Shown here in pieces: positions 1 to 8,427 of a stretch of 64,000 nucleotides of DNA. Below the pieces are notes generated by a model, which saw only the letters and a program-made list of their open reading frames with translations, did no database searches and was not told the origin of the DNA. The translations under genes were made by a program, and so were the position numbers. Source of the stretch: an uncultured Lachnospiraceae bacterium (GTDB taxonomy: Bacteria > Bacillota > Clostridia > Lachnospirales > Lachnospiraceae); assembly GCA_910589265.1 (NCBI GenBank), contig CAJUTQ010000004.1, positions 62,001-126,000 of the forward strand, read 5' to 3'. How positions within the stretch are numbered: the first letter of the stretch is position 1; the number at the start of each line of letters is the position of its first letter.

Positions 1-1000
1 AATCACATCCCCAGGATACTGGAAATTCAAATTGTTCATTGTGGGCTTTCAAAAGTTCTATTGCCTCTGTATACGTGATATGGCCAAAAGATGAATTGAT
101 AACATGATTTAGCCTCTCTATTAAACCTTTATCTACATACTGATTGAAAAAGTTCATTTCTTCCGGAGCATTTTCCAATACATAACGAATCAAATATTTG
201 ATCATGTTCTCAGCCAATTCCATATCATCTTTTAAGTCTGCAAAAGCCATCTCTGGCTCTATCATCCAAAATTCTGCTGCATGCCTTGCCGTATTGGAGT
301 TTTCTGCCCGAAAGGTTGGTCCAAATGTATATACATTTCGAAAAGCAAAGGCATATGTCTCTACATTCAGCTGCCCGCTTACAGTAAGGTTTGTCTCCTT
401 TCTGAAAAAATCCTTTGAATAGTCTACCTTTCCCCTGCTGTCCACTGGGAGATTTTCCAAATTCATTGTCGTCACTTGGAACATTTCCCCTGCCCCTTCA
501 CAGTCACTCCCAGTAATAATAGGGGTGTGAACATAGACAAAGTCTCTTTCTCTAAAAAATTGGTGGATGGCATAGGACAAAAGAGAGCGGATGCGAAACA
601 CCCCTTGGAAAGTATTTGTTCTTGGACGCAAGTGGGAAATTGTTCTTAAATACTCAAAGCTATGCCTTTTCTTCTGAAGAGGGTAATCAGCAGTAGACAT
701 CCCCTCTACTCTAATTTCCTCTGCCTGTATCTCAAAAGGCTGTTTTGCCTCTGGCGTTGCCACAAATGTTCCCTCAGCGACAATGGCAGCCCCTACATTG
801 AGCTTGGAGATCTCTTCAAAATTATCTAATTTATCACTATAGACAATTTGAAGAGTTTCAAAAAAAGTACCATCATTTAAGACAATAAATCCAAATGTCT
901 TTGAGTCTCTTATAGACTTTACCCATCCTCCTACTCTTACCTTTTTCCCAATATATTCCCCTTGATTGCGGTATAAATCTTTTACCCTTGTAAATTCCAT
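1..1000 (-). CDS. asnS: Asparagine--tRNA ligase (3' end outside window)
   Basis: Charges tRNA(Asn) with asparagine in the cytoplasm. The N-terminal part reads as an OB-fold anticodon-binding domain (about residues 1-105), followed by the class II catalytic core. Motif 2 is visible as FRAENSNTARHAAEFW, and the EGxGEMF-type loop typical of AsnRS appears as CEGAGEMF. About 333 residues are in the window; the family is usually about 460, so the C-terminus with motif 3 lies beyond position 1. The start ATG at 1000 has an AAGAAAGGG Shine-Dalgarno about 9 nt upstream. The lipoprotein gene upstream ends only 25 nt away, so the two may be co-transcribed. Assignment to AsnRS rather than AspRS rests on the FRAENSNT motif. 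Confidence 0.95.
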   Translation of the reverse strand, partial: MEFTRVKDLYRNQGEYIGKKVRVGGWVKSIRDSKTFGFIVLNDGTFFETLQIVYSDKLDNFEEISKLNVGAAIVAEGTFVATPEAKQPFEIQAEEIRVEGMSTADYPLQKKRHSFEYLRTISHLRPRTNTFQGVFRIRSLLSYAIHQFFRERDFVYVHTPIITGSDCEGAGEMFQVTTMNLENLPVDSRGKVDYSKDFFRKETNLTVSGQLNVETYAFAFRNVYTFGPTFRAENSNTARHAAEFWMIEPEMAFADLKDDMELAENMIKYLIRYVLENAPEEMNFFNQYVDKGLIERLNHVINSSFGHITYTEAIELLKAHNEQFEFPVSWGCD

Positions 1001-1025
1001 GGCCAACGTCCCTTTCTTCATTTTA

Positions 1026-2108
1026 CTATTGGATCACCTTTGCATTATCCGCTACAAAATTCTTTACTTTGTTTGTAAGAATGTATTCGTGAAAAGATTC
1101 CATATTTGTATTTTCCTTAAACTCATCTTCTGACTGATAACCAAGCTGCTTTGTATAGGAGGATACTGCTTCCTTCATCTCCTCATCTGTAAGCTTCAAA
1201 TTTTCTTTCTCAGAAATGGAGGAAACAATTAAACTTTCTATTGTATTTTGTCTGGCAAACTCTTCTGCCTCCTTCTGAAATTCCTCCTCTGTTTTTTGAA
1301 GATAAGTCTCAATATATTCCTTTGTATCTACATTGCTCCCTGCAGCATAAAGGGCAACGCTTTCATACATTTTTTCATAATTGGTTTTTACTAACTCTTC
1401 TGGAAGAGAATTCACAGTACAATTTTCCACAACTGCATTCCAGGACCCTACTAAAATTTCATTTCTTATAGAATCTTCTTTGGATGCCTGAAGATTTGTC
1501 TTTATCCCCTGTCTATATTCCTCTGCCGTCTTATATTTATCTGATATAGATTGGACAAACTGGTCGTTAAACTCAGGCAAAACTGGCTTTTTAATAGAGT
1601 TGACTGTTATGGTAAATACTACGTCTTTCCCTGCATATTCTGGTTTCATAATATAAGATTCAGGAAAAGTAAGATTTAAGTCAAAGGTTTCTCCCACCTC
1701 GTGTCCTATTAATTCTTCTCCTGCGGATATAGGAAAGCCTGCAAAACTTGTATATCCCACTTCCAGATCATAGCCTCCTGCTGCGCTGCTGCCTCCTTCT
1801 ATAGGCTCTTCATTCATAGCGCCTGTAAAGGTAATATTCACAATGTCTCCTCTCTCAATAGGCCGATCTGTAATTTCTATTCTTTCCTTTGACTCTGCCC
1901 GAAGTTCCCTTTGAATCATGTCTTCCACATTTTCATCCGTTACCCCGGCAGTATCTACTTGTATTTCTACTCCTTTGTATTCTCCCAGAAGGATATAATC
2001 GTCTGGATTCACTTTACTTAACCCTGAACTTGTATTCTTTGCCTGGCATCCCATTAGTCCAAGCCCCATGGCAAGAAATATTCCTGCTATACAAATACCT
2101 TTTTTCAT
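1026..2108 (-). CDS. Trigger-factor-like peptidyl-prolyl isomerase lipoprotein
   Basis: An exported foldase candidate. From the ATG at 2108 the protein has a signal peptide ending in the lipobox LMG-C (Cys21). It is followed by a region matching the trigger factor FKBP domain (GDIVNITFTG, GHEVGETFDLNLTFPE) and then a helical stretch matching the trigger factor C-terminal chaperone domain. The ribosome-binding N-domain of true trigger factor is absent, replaced by the lipoprotein signal. I infer that it acts outside the membrane on secreted proteins. ATGs at 2147 and 2120 are also in frame. The AGAAAGG site at 2122-2128 lies 13 nt from 2108 and only 1 nt from 2120, so 2108 is preferred. Confidence 0.85.
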   Translation of the reverse strand: MKKGICIAGIFLAMGLGLMGCQAKNTSSGLSKVNPDDYILLGEYKGVEIQVDTAGVTDENVEDMIQRELRAESKERIEITDRPIERGDIVNITFTGAMNEEPIEGGSSAAGGYDLEVGYTSFAGFPISAGEELIGHEVGETFDLNLTFPESYIMKPEYAGKDVVFTITVNSIKKPVLPEFNDQFVQSISDKYKTAEEYRQGIKTNLQASKEDSIRNEILVGSWNAVVENCTVNSLPEELVKTNYEKMYESVALYAAGSNVDTKEYIETYLQKTEEEFQKEAEEFARQNTIESLIVSSISEKENLKLTDEEMKEAVSSYTKQLGYQSEDEFKENTNMESFHEYILTNKVKNFVADNAKVIQ

Positions 2109-2116
2109 TTTTATAC

Positions 2117-2128
2117 CCATGCCTTTCT
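2117..2128 (-). promoter_or_regulatory. Ribosome-binding leader AGAAAGGCATGG (copy 1)
   Basis: AGAAAGG lies 13 nt before the ATG at 2108. The CATGG inside the spacer creates a decoy ATG 1 nt from the Shine-Dalgarno. This is one of six such sites in the window. Confidence 0.6.
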
Positions 2129-2216
2129 CCTTTTGGCTTCTTTTCAATATGCGGATTGGATACTATCTTTGCAAAATGATAACTATTACAGTTATAACAT
2201 ATCCGGGAAAATCTGT

Positions 2217-3683
2217 CTACATTAGGGGGGAAAGCAATCTGCAAAATTGTTCCTTTACTCTTACAATAATCTTTCTTCTAGCATATACATGGGATGTAAT
2301 TTCACTGCATTTTTTTAAATCACTAATAAATATTTGTTCCATTTTCTTTGATGCTTCCCCATCATATATGATTACATTCACTTCAAAATTTAGTTTAAAG
2401 CTGCGAATATCCATATTTGCAGTTCCAAAGCACATTACTTTGCCATCCACTATCATTCCTTTTGCATGGAGAAAACCATTGTTATAAGCATAGCATCTTC
2501 CTCCTGCCCGAATCATTTCTCCTATATAGGAATACGTTGCCCAGTAGACAAAGGGATGGTCTGGTTTGCATGGAATCATAATGCGTATATCAATGCCTGC
2601 CACAGCTGCCATTTTTAATGCGTCCATGATTGACTCATCTGGAATAAAATAAGGAGTTTGAATATATATATACTTTTTTGCACTGTGAATTAACCTTAAA
2701 AAATTGTTCCGTATGTTATGATAGGTGGAGTCTGGGCCGCTGGATATGACTTGGGCCTGGCTTTCTCCTGAAAATGGAATGGATGGCTTTGGATAATACA
2801 TTTTCTGTGCAAAAAGGTTTTCTTTAGCAGCATAGTCCCAGTCAAGAATAAATCTTGTTTGAAGCTCTGGTACAGCAGAACCTTGGATTCTTAAATGAGT
2901 ATCTCTCCAATATCCAAATCTTTCATCTAAGCCTAAATACTCCCTTCCTACGTTAAATCCGCCAATATAGGCGATCTCTCCGTCAACAACTACTATTTTT
3001 CTATGATTTCTATAATTAACCCGCAGCTGAAGTCTGCCTAAAAATGCAGGAAAAAACTCCGCAATTTGGATTCCCTGACTTTTCAAATTTTTAAAATACT
3101 TTTTTGGAACAGATTTACAGCCCATACTGTCATATAAAATTCGCACTTCCACCCCTTCCTTTACCTTTTCTAACAGCATATCCTTTAGATGATCAAATAA
3201 TTCATCCATTCTTATGATATAGTATTGTATATGAATAAACTTTTTGGCAGATTTTATATCTTCCTGAAGTTTACTAAATTTCTCCTTTCCATCTGTTATA
3301 ATTTTTATGTCATTATTTTTAGTCAATAAGGAATTTGAACTTTCCATATTATAGATTATCAAGCTCTCATAGTCTCCTGCTTCCTCTAGGCCACCCTTGT
3401 ATTTGCGGCGGGCTATGCTGTCCTCCTGAGATTTAATAACTGCTTCTAATTCATCTTCCATTTCCTTTAGCTTAAACATTTTACTTTTATGCATATCTTG
3501 TCCAATCATAAGATATAGAATAAATCCAACAATAGGAAGGGCATAAAGAACTAACAGCCAAGTCCAAACAGATCTAGGCTCCCTTCTTTGAAAAAATATA
3601 ATAACAATGGCAAGTATCATATTAATGACATTTAGATTTGCTAGTATCCATCCTCCTATTTTGGAGAAATAATTGAAAAGCAT
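2217..3683 (-). CDS. cls: Cardiolipin synthase (phospholipase D family)
   Basis: Condenses phosphatidylglycerol into cardiolipin at the membrane. Two N-terminal membrane segments (about residues 15-33 and 42-61) precede two phospholipase D catalytic domains. The HKD motifs are complete: H229-R-K231...D236 and H408-A-K410...D415, numbering from the ATG at 3689. Length, about 490 residues, is normal for bacterial Cls. Two in-frame ATGs exist at 3689 and 3683. The strong GGGGGAGGG site sits 1 nt from the first and 7 nt from the second, so 3683 is the likelier start. The gene stands about 100 nt upstream of the lipoprotein gene on the same strand. Confidence 0.93.
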   Translation of the reverse strand: MLFNYFSKIGGWILANLNVINMILAIVIIFFQRREPRSVWTWLLVLYALPIVGFILYLMIGQDMHKSKMFKLKEMEDELEAVIKSQEDSIARRKYKGGLEEAGDYESLIIYNMESSNSLLTKNNDIKIITDGKEKFSKLQEDIKSAKKFIHIQYYIIRMDELFDHLKDMLLEKVKEGVEVRILYDSMGCKSVPKKYFKNLKSQGIQIAEFFPAFLGRLQLRVNYRNHRKIVVVDGEIAYIGGFNVGREYLGLDERFGYWRDTHLRIQGSAVPELQTRFILDWDYAAKENLFAQKMYYPKPSIPFSGESQAQVISSGPDSTYHNIRNNFLRLIHSAKKYIYIQTPYFIPDESIMDALKMAAVAGIDIRIMIPCKPDHPFVYWATYSYIGEMIRAGGRCYAYNNGFLHAKGMIVDGKVMCFGTANMDIRSFKLNFEVNVIIYDGEASKKMEQIFISDLKKCSEITSHVYARRKIIVRVKEQFCRLLSPLM

Positions 3684-3803
3684 ATTCATACCCTCCCCCT
3701 TCTTCTTATGTTTCCCCTGCCTAATTCCTGTCTTCCTTTAGGCGAGACTTTCAGACTAAGAAAACAATTTAGACAGACATATGCGTAAACATTCTCTAAT
3801 CCC

Positions 3804-3832
3804 TTGCACTTTGCTAAAAAAAATGATAAAAT
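3804..3832 (+). promoter_or_regulatory. Sigma-A-type promoter
   Basis: TTGCAC, 17-nt spacer, TAAAAT, placed about 50 nt upstream of the TTG start of the small membrane protein at 3886. Confidence 0.5.
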
Positions 3833-3885
3833 ATGATTCGCATTATTAGTTAATAAAAGAATTAGCCAATCAGGAGGGATTGTCT

Positions 3886-4362
3886 TTGTCTACAACTACC
3901 ATTGTTCTCATTATTATTTTAGCCGTTCTTGTTATTGGTTTTCTTGTCCTTTATTTCCTTGGCAAAAAAGCAATGAAACGACAAGAAGAGCAACAGGCCC
4001 AGATTGAAGCTGCGAAACAGACGATTTCTATGCTTATCATTGATAAGAAAAAAATGAAATTAAAAGATGCAGGTCTTCCTGGAGCAGTAGTGGAAAATAC
4101 CCCAAAGCTTATGAGAGGCTCTAAGCTTCCTATTGTAAAAGCAAAAATCGGCCCTCAGATAATGACTTTAGTATGTGATGAAAAAATTTTTGATATGGTT
4201 CCTGTTAAGAAAGAAGTAAAAGCAACTGTTAGCGGCATTTACATAACATCCGTAAAAGGCGTAAGGGGGCCTCTGCCCACTTCCACCCCTAAGAAAAAAG
4301 GCTTGTTTAGACAAACTCTTGAAAAAGTTCAGGAGAAAGCAGGAGCAAAACCAGTGAAATAG
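3886..4362 (+). CDS. Single-pass membrane protein of unknown function
   Basis: I do not recognise the family. One hydrophobic segment (residues about 4-27) is followed by a short charged, Gln/Glu-rich helix. A small soluble domain of about 90 residues contains the stretch KLPIVKAKIGPQIMTLVCDE, and the tail is Lys/Pro-rich and basic. Topology suggests the domain is cytoplasmic. The start is chosen as TTG 3886 because AGGAGGG (3872-3878) lies 7 nt upstream; an in-frame TTG at 3880 would be only 1 nt away. It is monocistronic, with its own promoter at 3804-3832 and a strong terminator at 4386-4420 shared with the convergent galU gene. Confidence 0.75.
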   Translation: MSTTTIVLIIILAVLVIGFLVLYFLGKKAMKRQEEQQAQIEAAKQTISMLIIDKKKMKLKDAGLPGAVVENTPKLMRGSKLPIVKAKIGPQIMTLVCDEKIFDMVPVKKEVKATVSGIYITSVKGVRGPLPTSTPKKKGLFRQTLEKVQEKAGAKPVK

Positions 4363-4385
4363 CTTTTACATCCTAATGATGAATG

Positions 4386-4420
4386 AAGAACCTCTAAGTT
4401 TTTTAGAGGTTCTTTCTCTA
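4386..4420. terminator. Bidirectional Rho-independent terminator
   Basis: A perfect 12-bp stem, AAGAACCTCTAA / TTAGAGGTTCTT, has a 5-nt loop and pyrimidine-rich flanks. It separates the convergent 3886 gene and galU. Confidence 0.85.
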
Positions 4421-5308
4421 TTCATAATCTAACATTTCTTTCATATTGCTGTGAAGGGCATTTAAATACTTTTGCATTTCTCCTCTTGTTTCTTCATTTC
4501 TTAAAGCAAATTCTATATTCGCCTGGAGAAAACCAGACTTTGTCCCTACATCATAGCGGTGTCCCTTAAAATCATAAGCATACATCGCCTCATCCTTAGC
4601 CATTCTTTTTAATGCATCTGTTAGCTGTATTTCTCCTCCGGTTCCCTCGTCCTGGGTCTCTAAATAGGAAAAAATATTCGATGTAATAATATATCTTCCT
4701 AAAATTGCAATATCCGAAGGAGCCTTTTCCACCATAGGCTTTTCCACCAGGTCCTTTACTTTATAAACCCTTTCGTCTATTTCTTTGCAGTCAACAATTC
4801 CATATTTGTTTACAGTCTCATGGGCTACCTTTTGTACTCCCAAAACGGAAGTTTTATATTCATCATAAATTTTTATCATTTGGCTTAAACAAGGTTTTTT
4901 GGATACAACCACATCGTCCCCTAAAAGAACTGCAAAAGGCTCACTGCCAATAAACTGTCTCGCTGTTAAGATTGCATGTCCTAAACCTCTTGGTTCCTTT
5001 TGACGGATATAGTGAATATTAGCCATATCTGAAATTTGACGAACTGTATCAAGCATTTTCAGTTTCTTACTTCGTTCCAACTCCAACTCCAATTCTATGG
5101 AACGGTCAAAATGGTCTTCGATAGAGCGTTTGTTTCTCCCTGTTACAATAATAATATCCTGAATGCCCGATGCAACAGCTTCCTCTATTATATACTGAAT
5201 CGTAGGCTTGTCCACTATGGCCAGCATTTCTTTAGGCTGCGCTTTTGTTGCTGGTAGAAATCGGGTTCCAAGCCCTGCTGCTGGAATAATTGCTTTTTTA
5301 ACTCTCAT
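4418..5308 (-). CDS. galU: UTP--glucose-1-phosphate uridylyltransferase
   Basis: Makes UDP-glucose from UTP and glucose-1-phosphate, feeding glycolipid and surface polysaccharide synthesis. The nucleotidyltransferase signature is at the N-terminus (IIPAAGLGTRFLPATKAQPK). Further GalU motifs follow: KEPRGLGHAIL, LLGDDVV, VEKP, ILGRYI and TGGEIQLTDAL. The start ATG at 5308 is preceded by AAAGGAG and overlaps the last 11 nt of the DUF1934 gene, so the two are probably translationally coupled. A longer in-frame ORF up to 5365 exists but lacks family similarity. Length, about 296 residues, is normal. Confidence 0.96.
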   Translation of the reverse strand: MRVKKAIIPAAGLGTRFLPATKAQPKEMLAIVDKPTIQYIIEEAVASGIQDIIIVTGRNKRSIEDHFDRSIELELELERSKKLKMLDTVRQISDMANIHYIRQKEPRGLGHAILTARQFIGSEPFAVLLGDDVVVSKKPCLSQMIKIYDEYKTSVLGVQKVAHETVNKYGIVDCKEIDERVYKVKDLVEKPMVEKAPSDIAILGRYIITSNIFSYLETQDEGTGGEIQLTDALKRMAKDEAMYAYDFKGHRYDVGTKSGFLQANIEFALRNEETRGEMQKYLNALHSNMKEMLDYE

Positions 5309-5774
5309 CCATCTTCTCCTTTGTTTCTTTCTGAAGCAGGAAATTTTTCCTCTCCCTAGGTACAATGCTCATATAAATATTACAATGGGCCAAGTACTCA
5401 TAATTTACTTCCAGATCGTACTGAATTTCTAATTTGATTTCTTCCTCTTTTTCCTTTACTTCCACGCTGTGTGCTTTCAGTCCAACAAAAACGGTTCCAT
5501 AGGGCGTCACATAGTTTGTCAGATTTTTCCTTCCCTCCTCAAAAACCATATGGACATTGACCAGCCCCTTCTTTGTTAATTCCATACTTCGATCCTGAAA
5601 TTGATAAGTGTTTAATGTTGTTCCTTCGTATCCTTCTGTCACTTCTTCATATATAATATAATGCTTGCCATTTTTTTTAAAATATTCCCCTGGGGAGATC
5701 ACCTCCAATGGCTCGTCATCTGCCATAGTTCCGAATTGAATTCCTTTCACTGAAATTAATACATCTTTTGTCAT
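5298..5774 (-). CDS. DUF1934 beta-barrel protein (YwiB-like)
   Basis: A small soluble protein of 158 residues with the alternating beta-strand pattern of the DUF1934/YwiB family (calycin-like barrel), for example YIIYEEVTEG and the LEIQYDLEVN stretch near the C-terminus. Its biochemical role is not established. It lies between murI and galU in a tightly packed minus-strand run, a context shared with cell-envelope genes. The start at ATG 5774 overlaps the stop of a five-codon mini-ORF (ATG at 5788) created by the AGAAAGGCATGG leader. Confidence 0.8.
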   Translation of the reverse strand: MTKDVLISVKGIQFGTMADDEPLEVISPGEYFKKNGKHYIIYEEVTEGYEGTTLNTYQFQDRSMELTKKGLVNVHMVFEEGRKNLTNYVTPYGTVFVGLKAHSVEVKEKEEEIKLEIQYDLEVNYEYLAHCNIYMSIVPRERKNFLLQKETKEKMDES

Positions 5775-5784
5775 AACGATTTAC

Positions 5785-5796
5785 CCATGCCTTTCT
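5785..5796 (-). promoter_or_regulatory. Ribosome-binding leader AGAAAGGCATGG (copy 2)
   Basis: AGAAAGG is 15 nt before the DUF1934 start. The embedded ATG opens a five-codon reading frame whose TGA overlaps the real ATG (ATGA). Confidence 0.6.
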
Positions 5797-5814
5797 CAAA
5801 TTTAAGCAGTTCTC

Positions 5815-6642
5815 TTAGTATTGTTCCATATTCATTGCATTTGCGGATAAAATACCGTAGGGCAAAATGGAATTTGCAATCCGTTTAAATTTTTCTGCAG
5901 CATCACTTACAAAAAACTGATGGCGGTTTTTTCCTAGTCCTGGAGGCTTTTCCCTTAGGAGTCCCTGGCAGTCGAGTAATTGTTTTAGCTCCTGTGCTGT
6001 CTCATAGGCAGGATTTACTAAGAATACTCCCTCCCCCATTACCCTCCCAATTGCTGTTGCGATAAGGGGATAGTGGGTACAGCCTAAAATTAAAGTGTCT
6101 ATGTCTCGATCAATGAGCTCAGATAAATAACGAACTGCAATCTCATCGGTTACTGGATCTTCCAAAAGTCCCTCTTCCACCAAAGGCACAAACAGGGGGC
6201 AAGCCTTTCCAAGTACTTGTATCCCCTTTTGAAGCTCTTCCATATATTTTGAATAGATCTTACTATGTATTGTCCCCTCTGTACCAATAACTCCTATCCT
6301 GCCGTTTCTCGTTGCCTTTACTGCTGCCTTTGCTCCAGGTTTTACTACCCCAATCATAGGTATATCCCATTCCCTTTCTATTTCGTCCAAGGCATAGGCG
6401 CTAGCTGTATTACATGCAATAACAATAGCCTTCACCCCTTGGGTTTGTAAAAAATGGACAATTTCTTTAGAATATCTTACAATGGTCTCTCGGGACTTAC
6501 TTCCATAAGGAACTCTGGCCGTATCCCCAAAATAAACAATTTGTTCATTGGGTATCTGTTTCATAATTTCCCTTACAACAGTCAACCCCCCTACACCGGA
6601 ATCAAAAACACCAATAGGTGCCTCCTTCTCATGACAATACAT
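5815..6642 (-). CDS. murI: Glutamate racemase
   Basis: Interconverts L- and D-glutamate, supplying D-Glu for peptidoglycan. Both catalytic cysteine motifs are present, VIACNTASA and LGCTHYPL, together with the N-terminal GVFDSGVGGLTVV signature. The reading frame is open upstream to 6717, but that would overlap spoIIR. The AGAAAGG site at 6656-6662 lies 13 nt before the ATG at 6642, while ATG 6654 is only 1 nt away, so 6642 is preferred. The C-terminus extends slightly past the usual family end. It forms part of the ispE-spoIIR-murI-DUF1934-galU run. Confidence 0.95.
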   Translation of the reverse strand: MYCHEKEAPIGVFDSGVGGLTVVREIMKQIPNEQIVYFGDTARVPYGSKSRETIVRYSKEIVHFLQTQGVKAIVIACNTASAYALDEIEREWDIPMIGVVKPGAKAAVKATRNGRIGVIGTEGTIHSKIYSKYMEELQKGIQVLGKACPLFVPLVEEGLLEDPVTDEIAVRYLSELIDRDIDTLILGCTHYPLIATAIGRVMGEGVFLVNPAYETAQELKQLLDCQGLLREKPPGLGKNRHQFFVSDAAEKFKRIANSILPYGILSANAMNMEQY

Positions 6643-6650
6643 ATCTCTAT

Positions 6651-6662
6651 CCATGCCTTTCT
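6651..6662 (-). promoter_or_regulatory. Ribosome-binding leader AGAAAGGCATGG (copy 3)
   Basis: AGAAAGG is 13 nt before the murI ATG at 6642. The decoy ATG here is in frame with murI. Confidence 0.55.
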
Positions 6663-6680
6663 GCGACTCTCCTATATCTT

Positions 6681-7304
6681 TTATCTGCTTAACCACTCTT
6701 GTATTATTTCCAAGCATCGAAAACTCACCTGAGTGTCTTCTGTTTTAGCAGACAAAATGGTACGGTATTCTTCCTCTGAAAGAATAGCTTTCAGTTTTTC
6801 GTCTTGCTCTTCTTCTATAACTTCATAAGAACCTTCTGTCAAACAAAGATTCGGATACAAAATTCCCCACCAGTTTTTTCCTTTTCCTTCTCCAATAACA
6901 AATCGGACAGCCCTGTAATTCCCTGCTGGGAACTCATATTTTTCATAATTTTTTTTAGGAAAAAACATTTCTCTTGTTTCCATAGTAATAACATATTCAT
7001 AACCCCTGCCCCTTATTCTCCTCTCCCCAATTTCTTTGAGTTTCTCCCCTTCTTCTATCAAATAACTTTCTGCCTCTTTCGCATCCTTTACGTCTGGCAT
7101 GTTCTTTTTAAGATAGTCTTCTATGTCCTTTTTTACTTCCATTTTTAACCTTTGATCCTGTATGCTGTCACTATTCCCTATTACATGAAGACGAAGTACC
7201 TTACTGGCAATTTCATTATATGTATTCTCCCTATTCCTTATAGAAAGGAAAAGCCCTAAGGATACAATGCCTAATATAAAACATAAAACTCTAAGTTTTC
7301 TCAT
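6681..7304 (-). CDS. spoIIR: Stage II sporulation protein R
   Basis: Forespore-made signalling protein that crosses into the intermembrane space and triggers SpoIIGA-dependent processing of pro-sigma-E. The SpoIIR signature RLHVIGNSDSIQDQRLKMEV follows an N-terminal hydrophobic anchor or signal (about residues 4-21). The start is set at ATG 7304, which has GGAGGAGAGGAA upstream; an ATG at 7355 is also in frame but has no comparable site. The presence of this gene is good evidence that the organism sporulates. In B. subtilis spoIIR is sigma-F dependent; I did not identify a sigma-F promoter here. Confidence 0.93.
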   Translation of the reverse strand: MRKLRVLCFILGIVSLGLFLSIRNRENTYNEIASKVLRLHVIGNSDSIQDQRLKMEVKKDIEDYLKKNMPDVKDAKEAESYLIEEGEKLKEIGERRIRGRGYEYVITMETREMFFPKKNYEKYEFPAGNYRAVRFVIGEGKGKNWWGILYPNLCLTEGSYEVIEEEQDEKLKAILSEEEYRTILSAKTEDTQVSFRCLEIIQEWLSR

Positions 7305-7380
7305 TTCCTCTCCTCCACCTTTTCTTGATGTGAAGAGTTTTCCCAACTTTTTCATGCCTTATACAATTTCTTCCCACTCT

Positions 7381-8253
7381 TTACTTAAGAATATTAAAAG
7401 GTGTGGTCAAATAAACATGCCTGGCAAGGTGCCCTGCTTTTAAATAAGAATAAGCTTTTTTTGCTTTTTGTATTTCATTGAATAACCCAAATACTGTAGG
7501 CCCACTTCCACTCATAATAGCATTGAGCGCTCCCCACTTTTTCATTTCTTCTTTGATTTCTTCAATTACCTTATACTCTTTTGCAGTTACTGTTTCCAAT
7601 ACATTTTCCATCTTGCAGGCAATTTTTTTTAGATCTCCTTCCTCTATGGCTTTTGCCATCCCTTCAATATCTGGATGAATTATAATAGCATTCATGTCCA
7701 AGTTTTCATAAACATATTTTGTAGAAATATTTATTCCCGGCTTAGCGATAAGAATGTAACAAGAGGGAAAAGGAGATAGGGGAGTGAGCAATTCCCCAAT
7801 TCCTTCTGATAATGCTGTGCCCCTCATAATGCAATAAGGGACGTCTGCACCAATGTTTACTCCCCGCTCCATTAGCTGCTTTTTACTAAGGCCTAATCTA
7901 AACATTCTATTCATTCCATAAAGGGCTGATGCTGCATCAGAGCTGCCTCCAGCCATACCAGCTGCAACAGGAATATGCTTCTTAAGCTCTATCTCTATTC
8001 CTTCTTCAATTTGAAACTCATCTATTATCATCTTTACTGCTTTATAGACAAGGTTGTTTTCGTTGGCTGGGATAAAGGGTAAATTTGTATATAGGCGAAT
8101 ACCTGGTTTTCTAGATTTTTTAAGGAAGAGCTGATCATATAAATATAGAGTCTGCATAATCATCTTTACCTCATGATACCCATCTTCCCTCTTCCTCACT
8201 ACGTCCAAGCCTAAATTCACTTTGGCCATAGCCTTTAGCCTTAATTGTTCCAT
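7381..8253 (-). CDS. ispE: 4-diphosphocytidyl-2-C-methyl-D-erythritol kinase
   Basis: ATP-dependent kinase of the MEP isoprenoid pathway. GHMP-kinase motifs are visible: AKVNLGLDV at the N-terminus, PVAAGMAGGSSDAASAL as the ATP-binding glycine loop, and MSGSGPTVFGLF near the C-terminus. Length of 290 residues is typical. The start ATG 8253 has AAGGAGAG upstream. It is the first gene of the minus-strand run that continues through spoIIR, murI, DUF1934 and galU, spaced 76 nt from spoIIR. Confidence 0.95.
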   Translation of the reverse strand: MEQLRLKAMAKVNLGLDVVRKREDGYHEVKMIMQTLYLYDQLFLKKSRKPGIRLYTNLPFIPANENNLVYKAVKMIIDEFQIEEGIEIELKKHIPVAAGMAGGSSDAASALYGMNRMFRLGLSKKQLMERGVNIGADVPYCIMRGTALSEGIGELLTPLSPFPSCYILIAKPGINISTKYVYENLDMNAIIIHPDIEGMAKAIEEGDLKKIACKMENVLETVTAKEYKVIEEIKEEMKKWGALNAIMSGSGPTVFGLFNEIQKAKKAYSYLKAGHLARHVYLTTPFNILK

Positions 8254-8330
8254 AATAGTAAAGCTCTCCTTGCAATTTATCTGACGTTAAGAAAATTATA
8301 ACAAAACTAGAAAAAAAATCAACCAAGCTA

Positions 8331-8358
8331 TAAACATATTCTGTTATTTAGTCGATAT
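8331..8358 (+). promoter_or_regulatory. Candidate sigma-D/FliA-type promoter
   Basis: TAAA (8331-8334), 16-nt spacer, GTCGATAT (8351-8358). The B. subtilis sigma-D consensus is TAAA-N15-GCCGATAT, so there is one mismatch in the -10 and one extra spacer base. It lies 70 nt upstream of the 8428 gene. Confidence 0.45.
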
Positions 8359-8427
8359 AAATAACGAAATATAAGAGTACATCAGCATGGTTGCTGACAA
8401 AGGAATGTAAGCCAAGGAGGGTATGCC

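Noticed and set aside
198..422. Plus-strand frame within asnS
   Set aside because: Shadow of asnS, whose minus-strand translation matches the family throughout.
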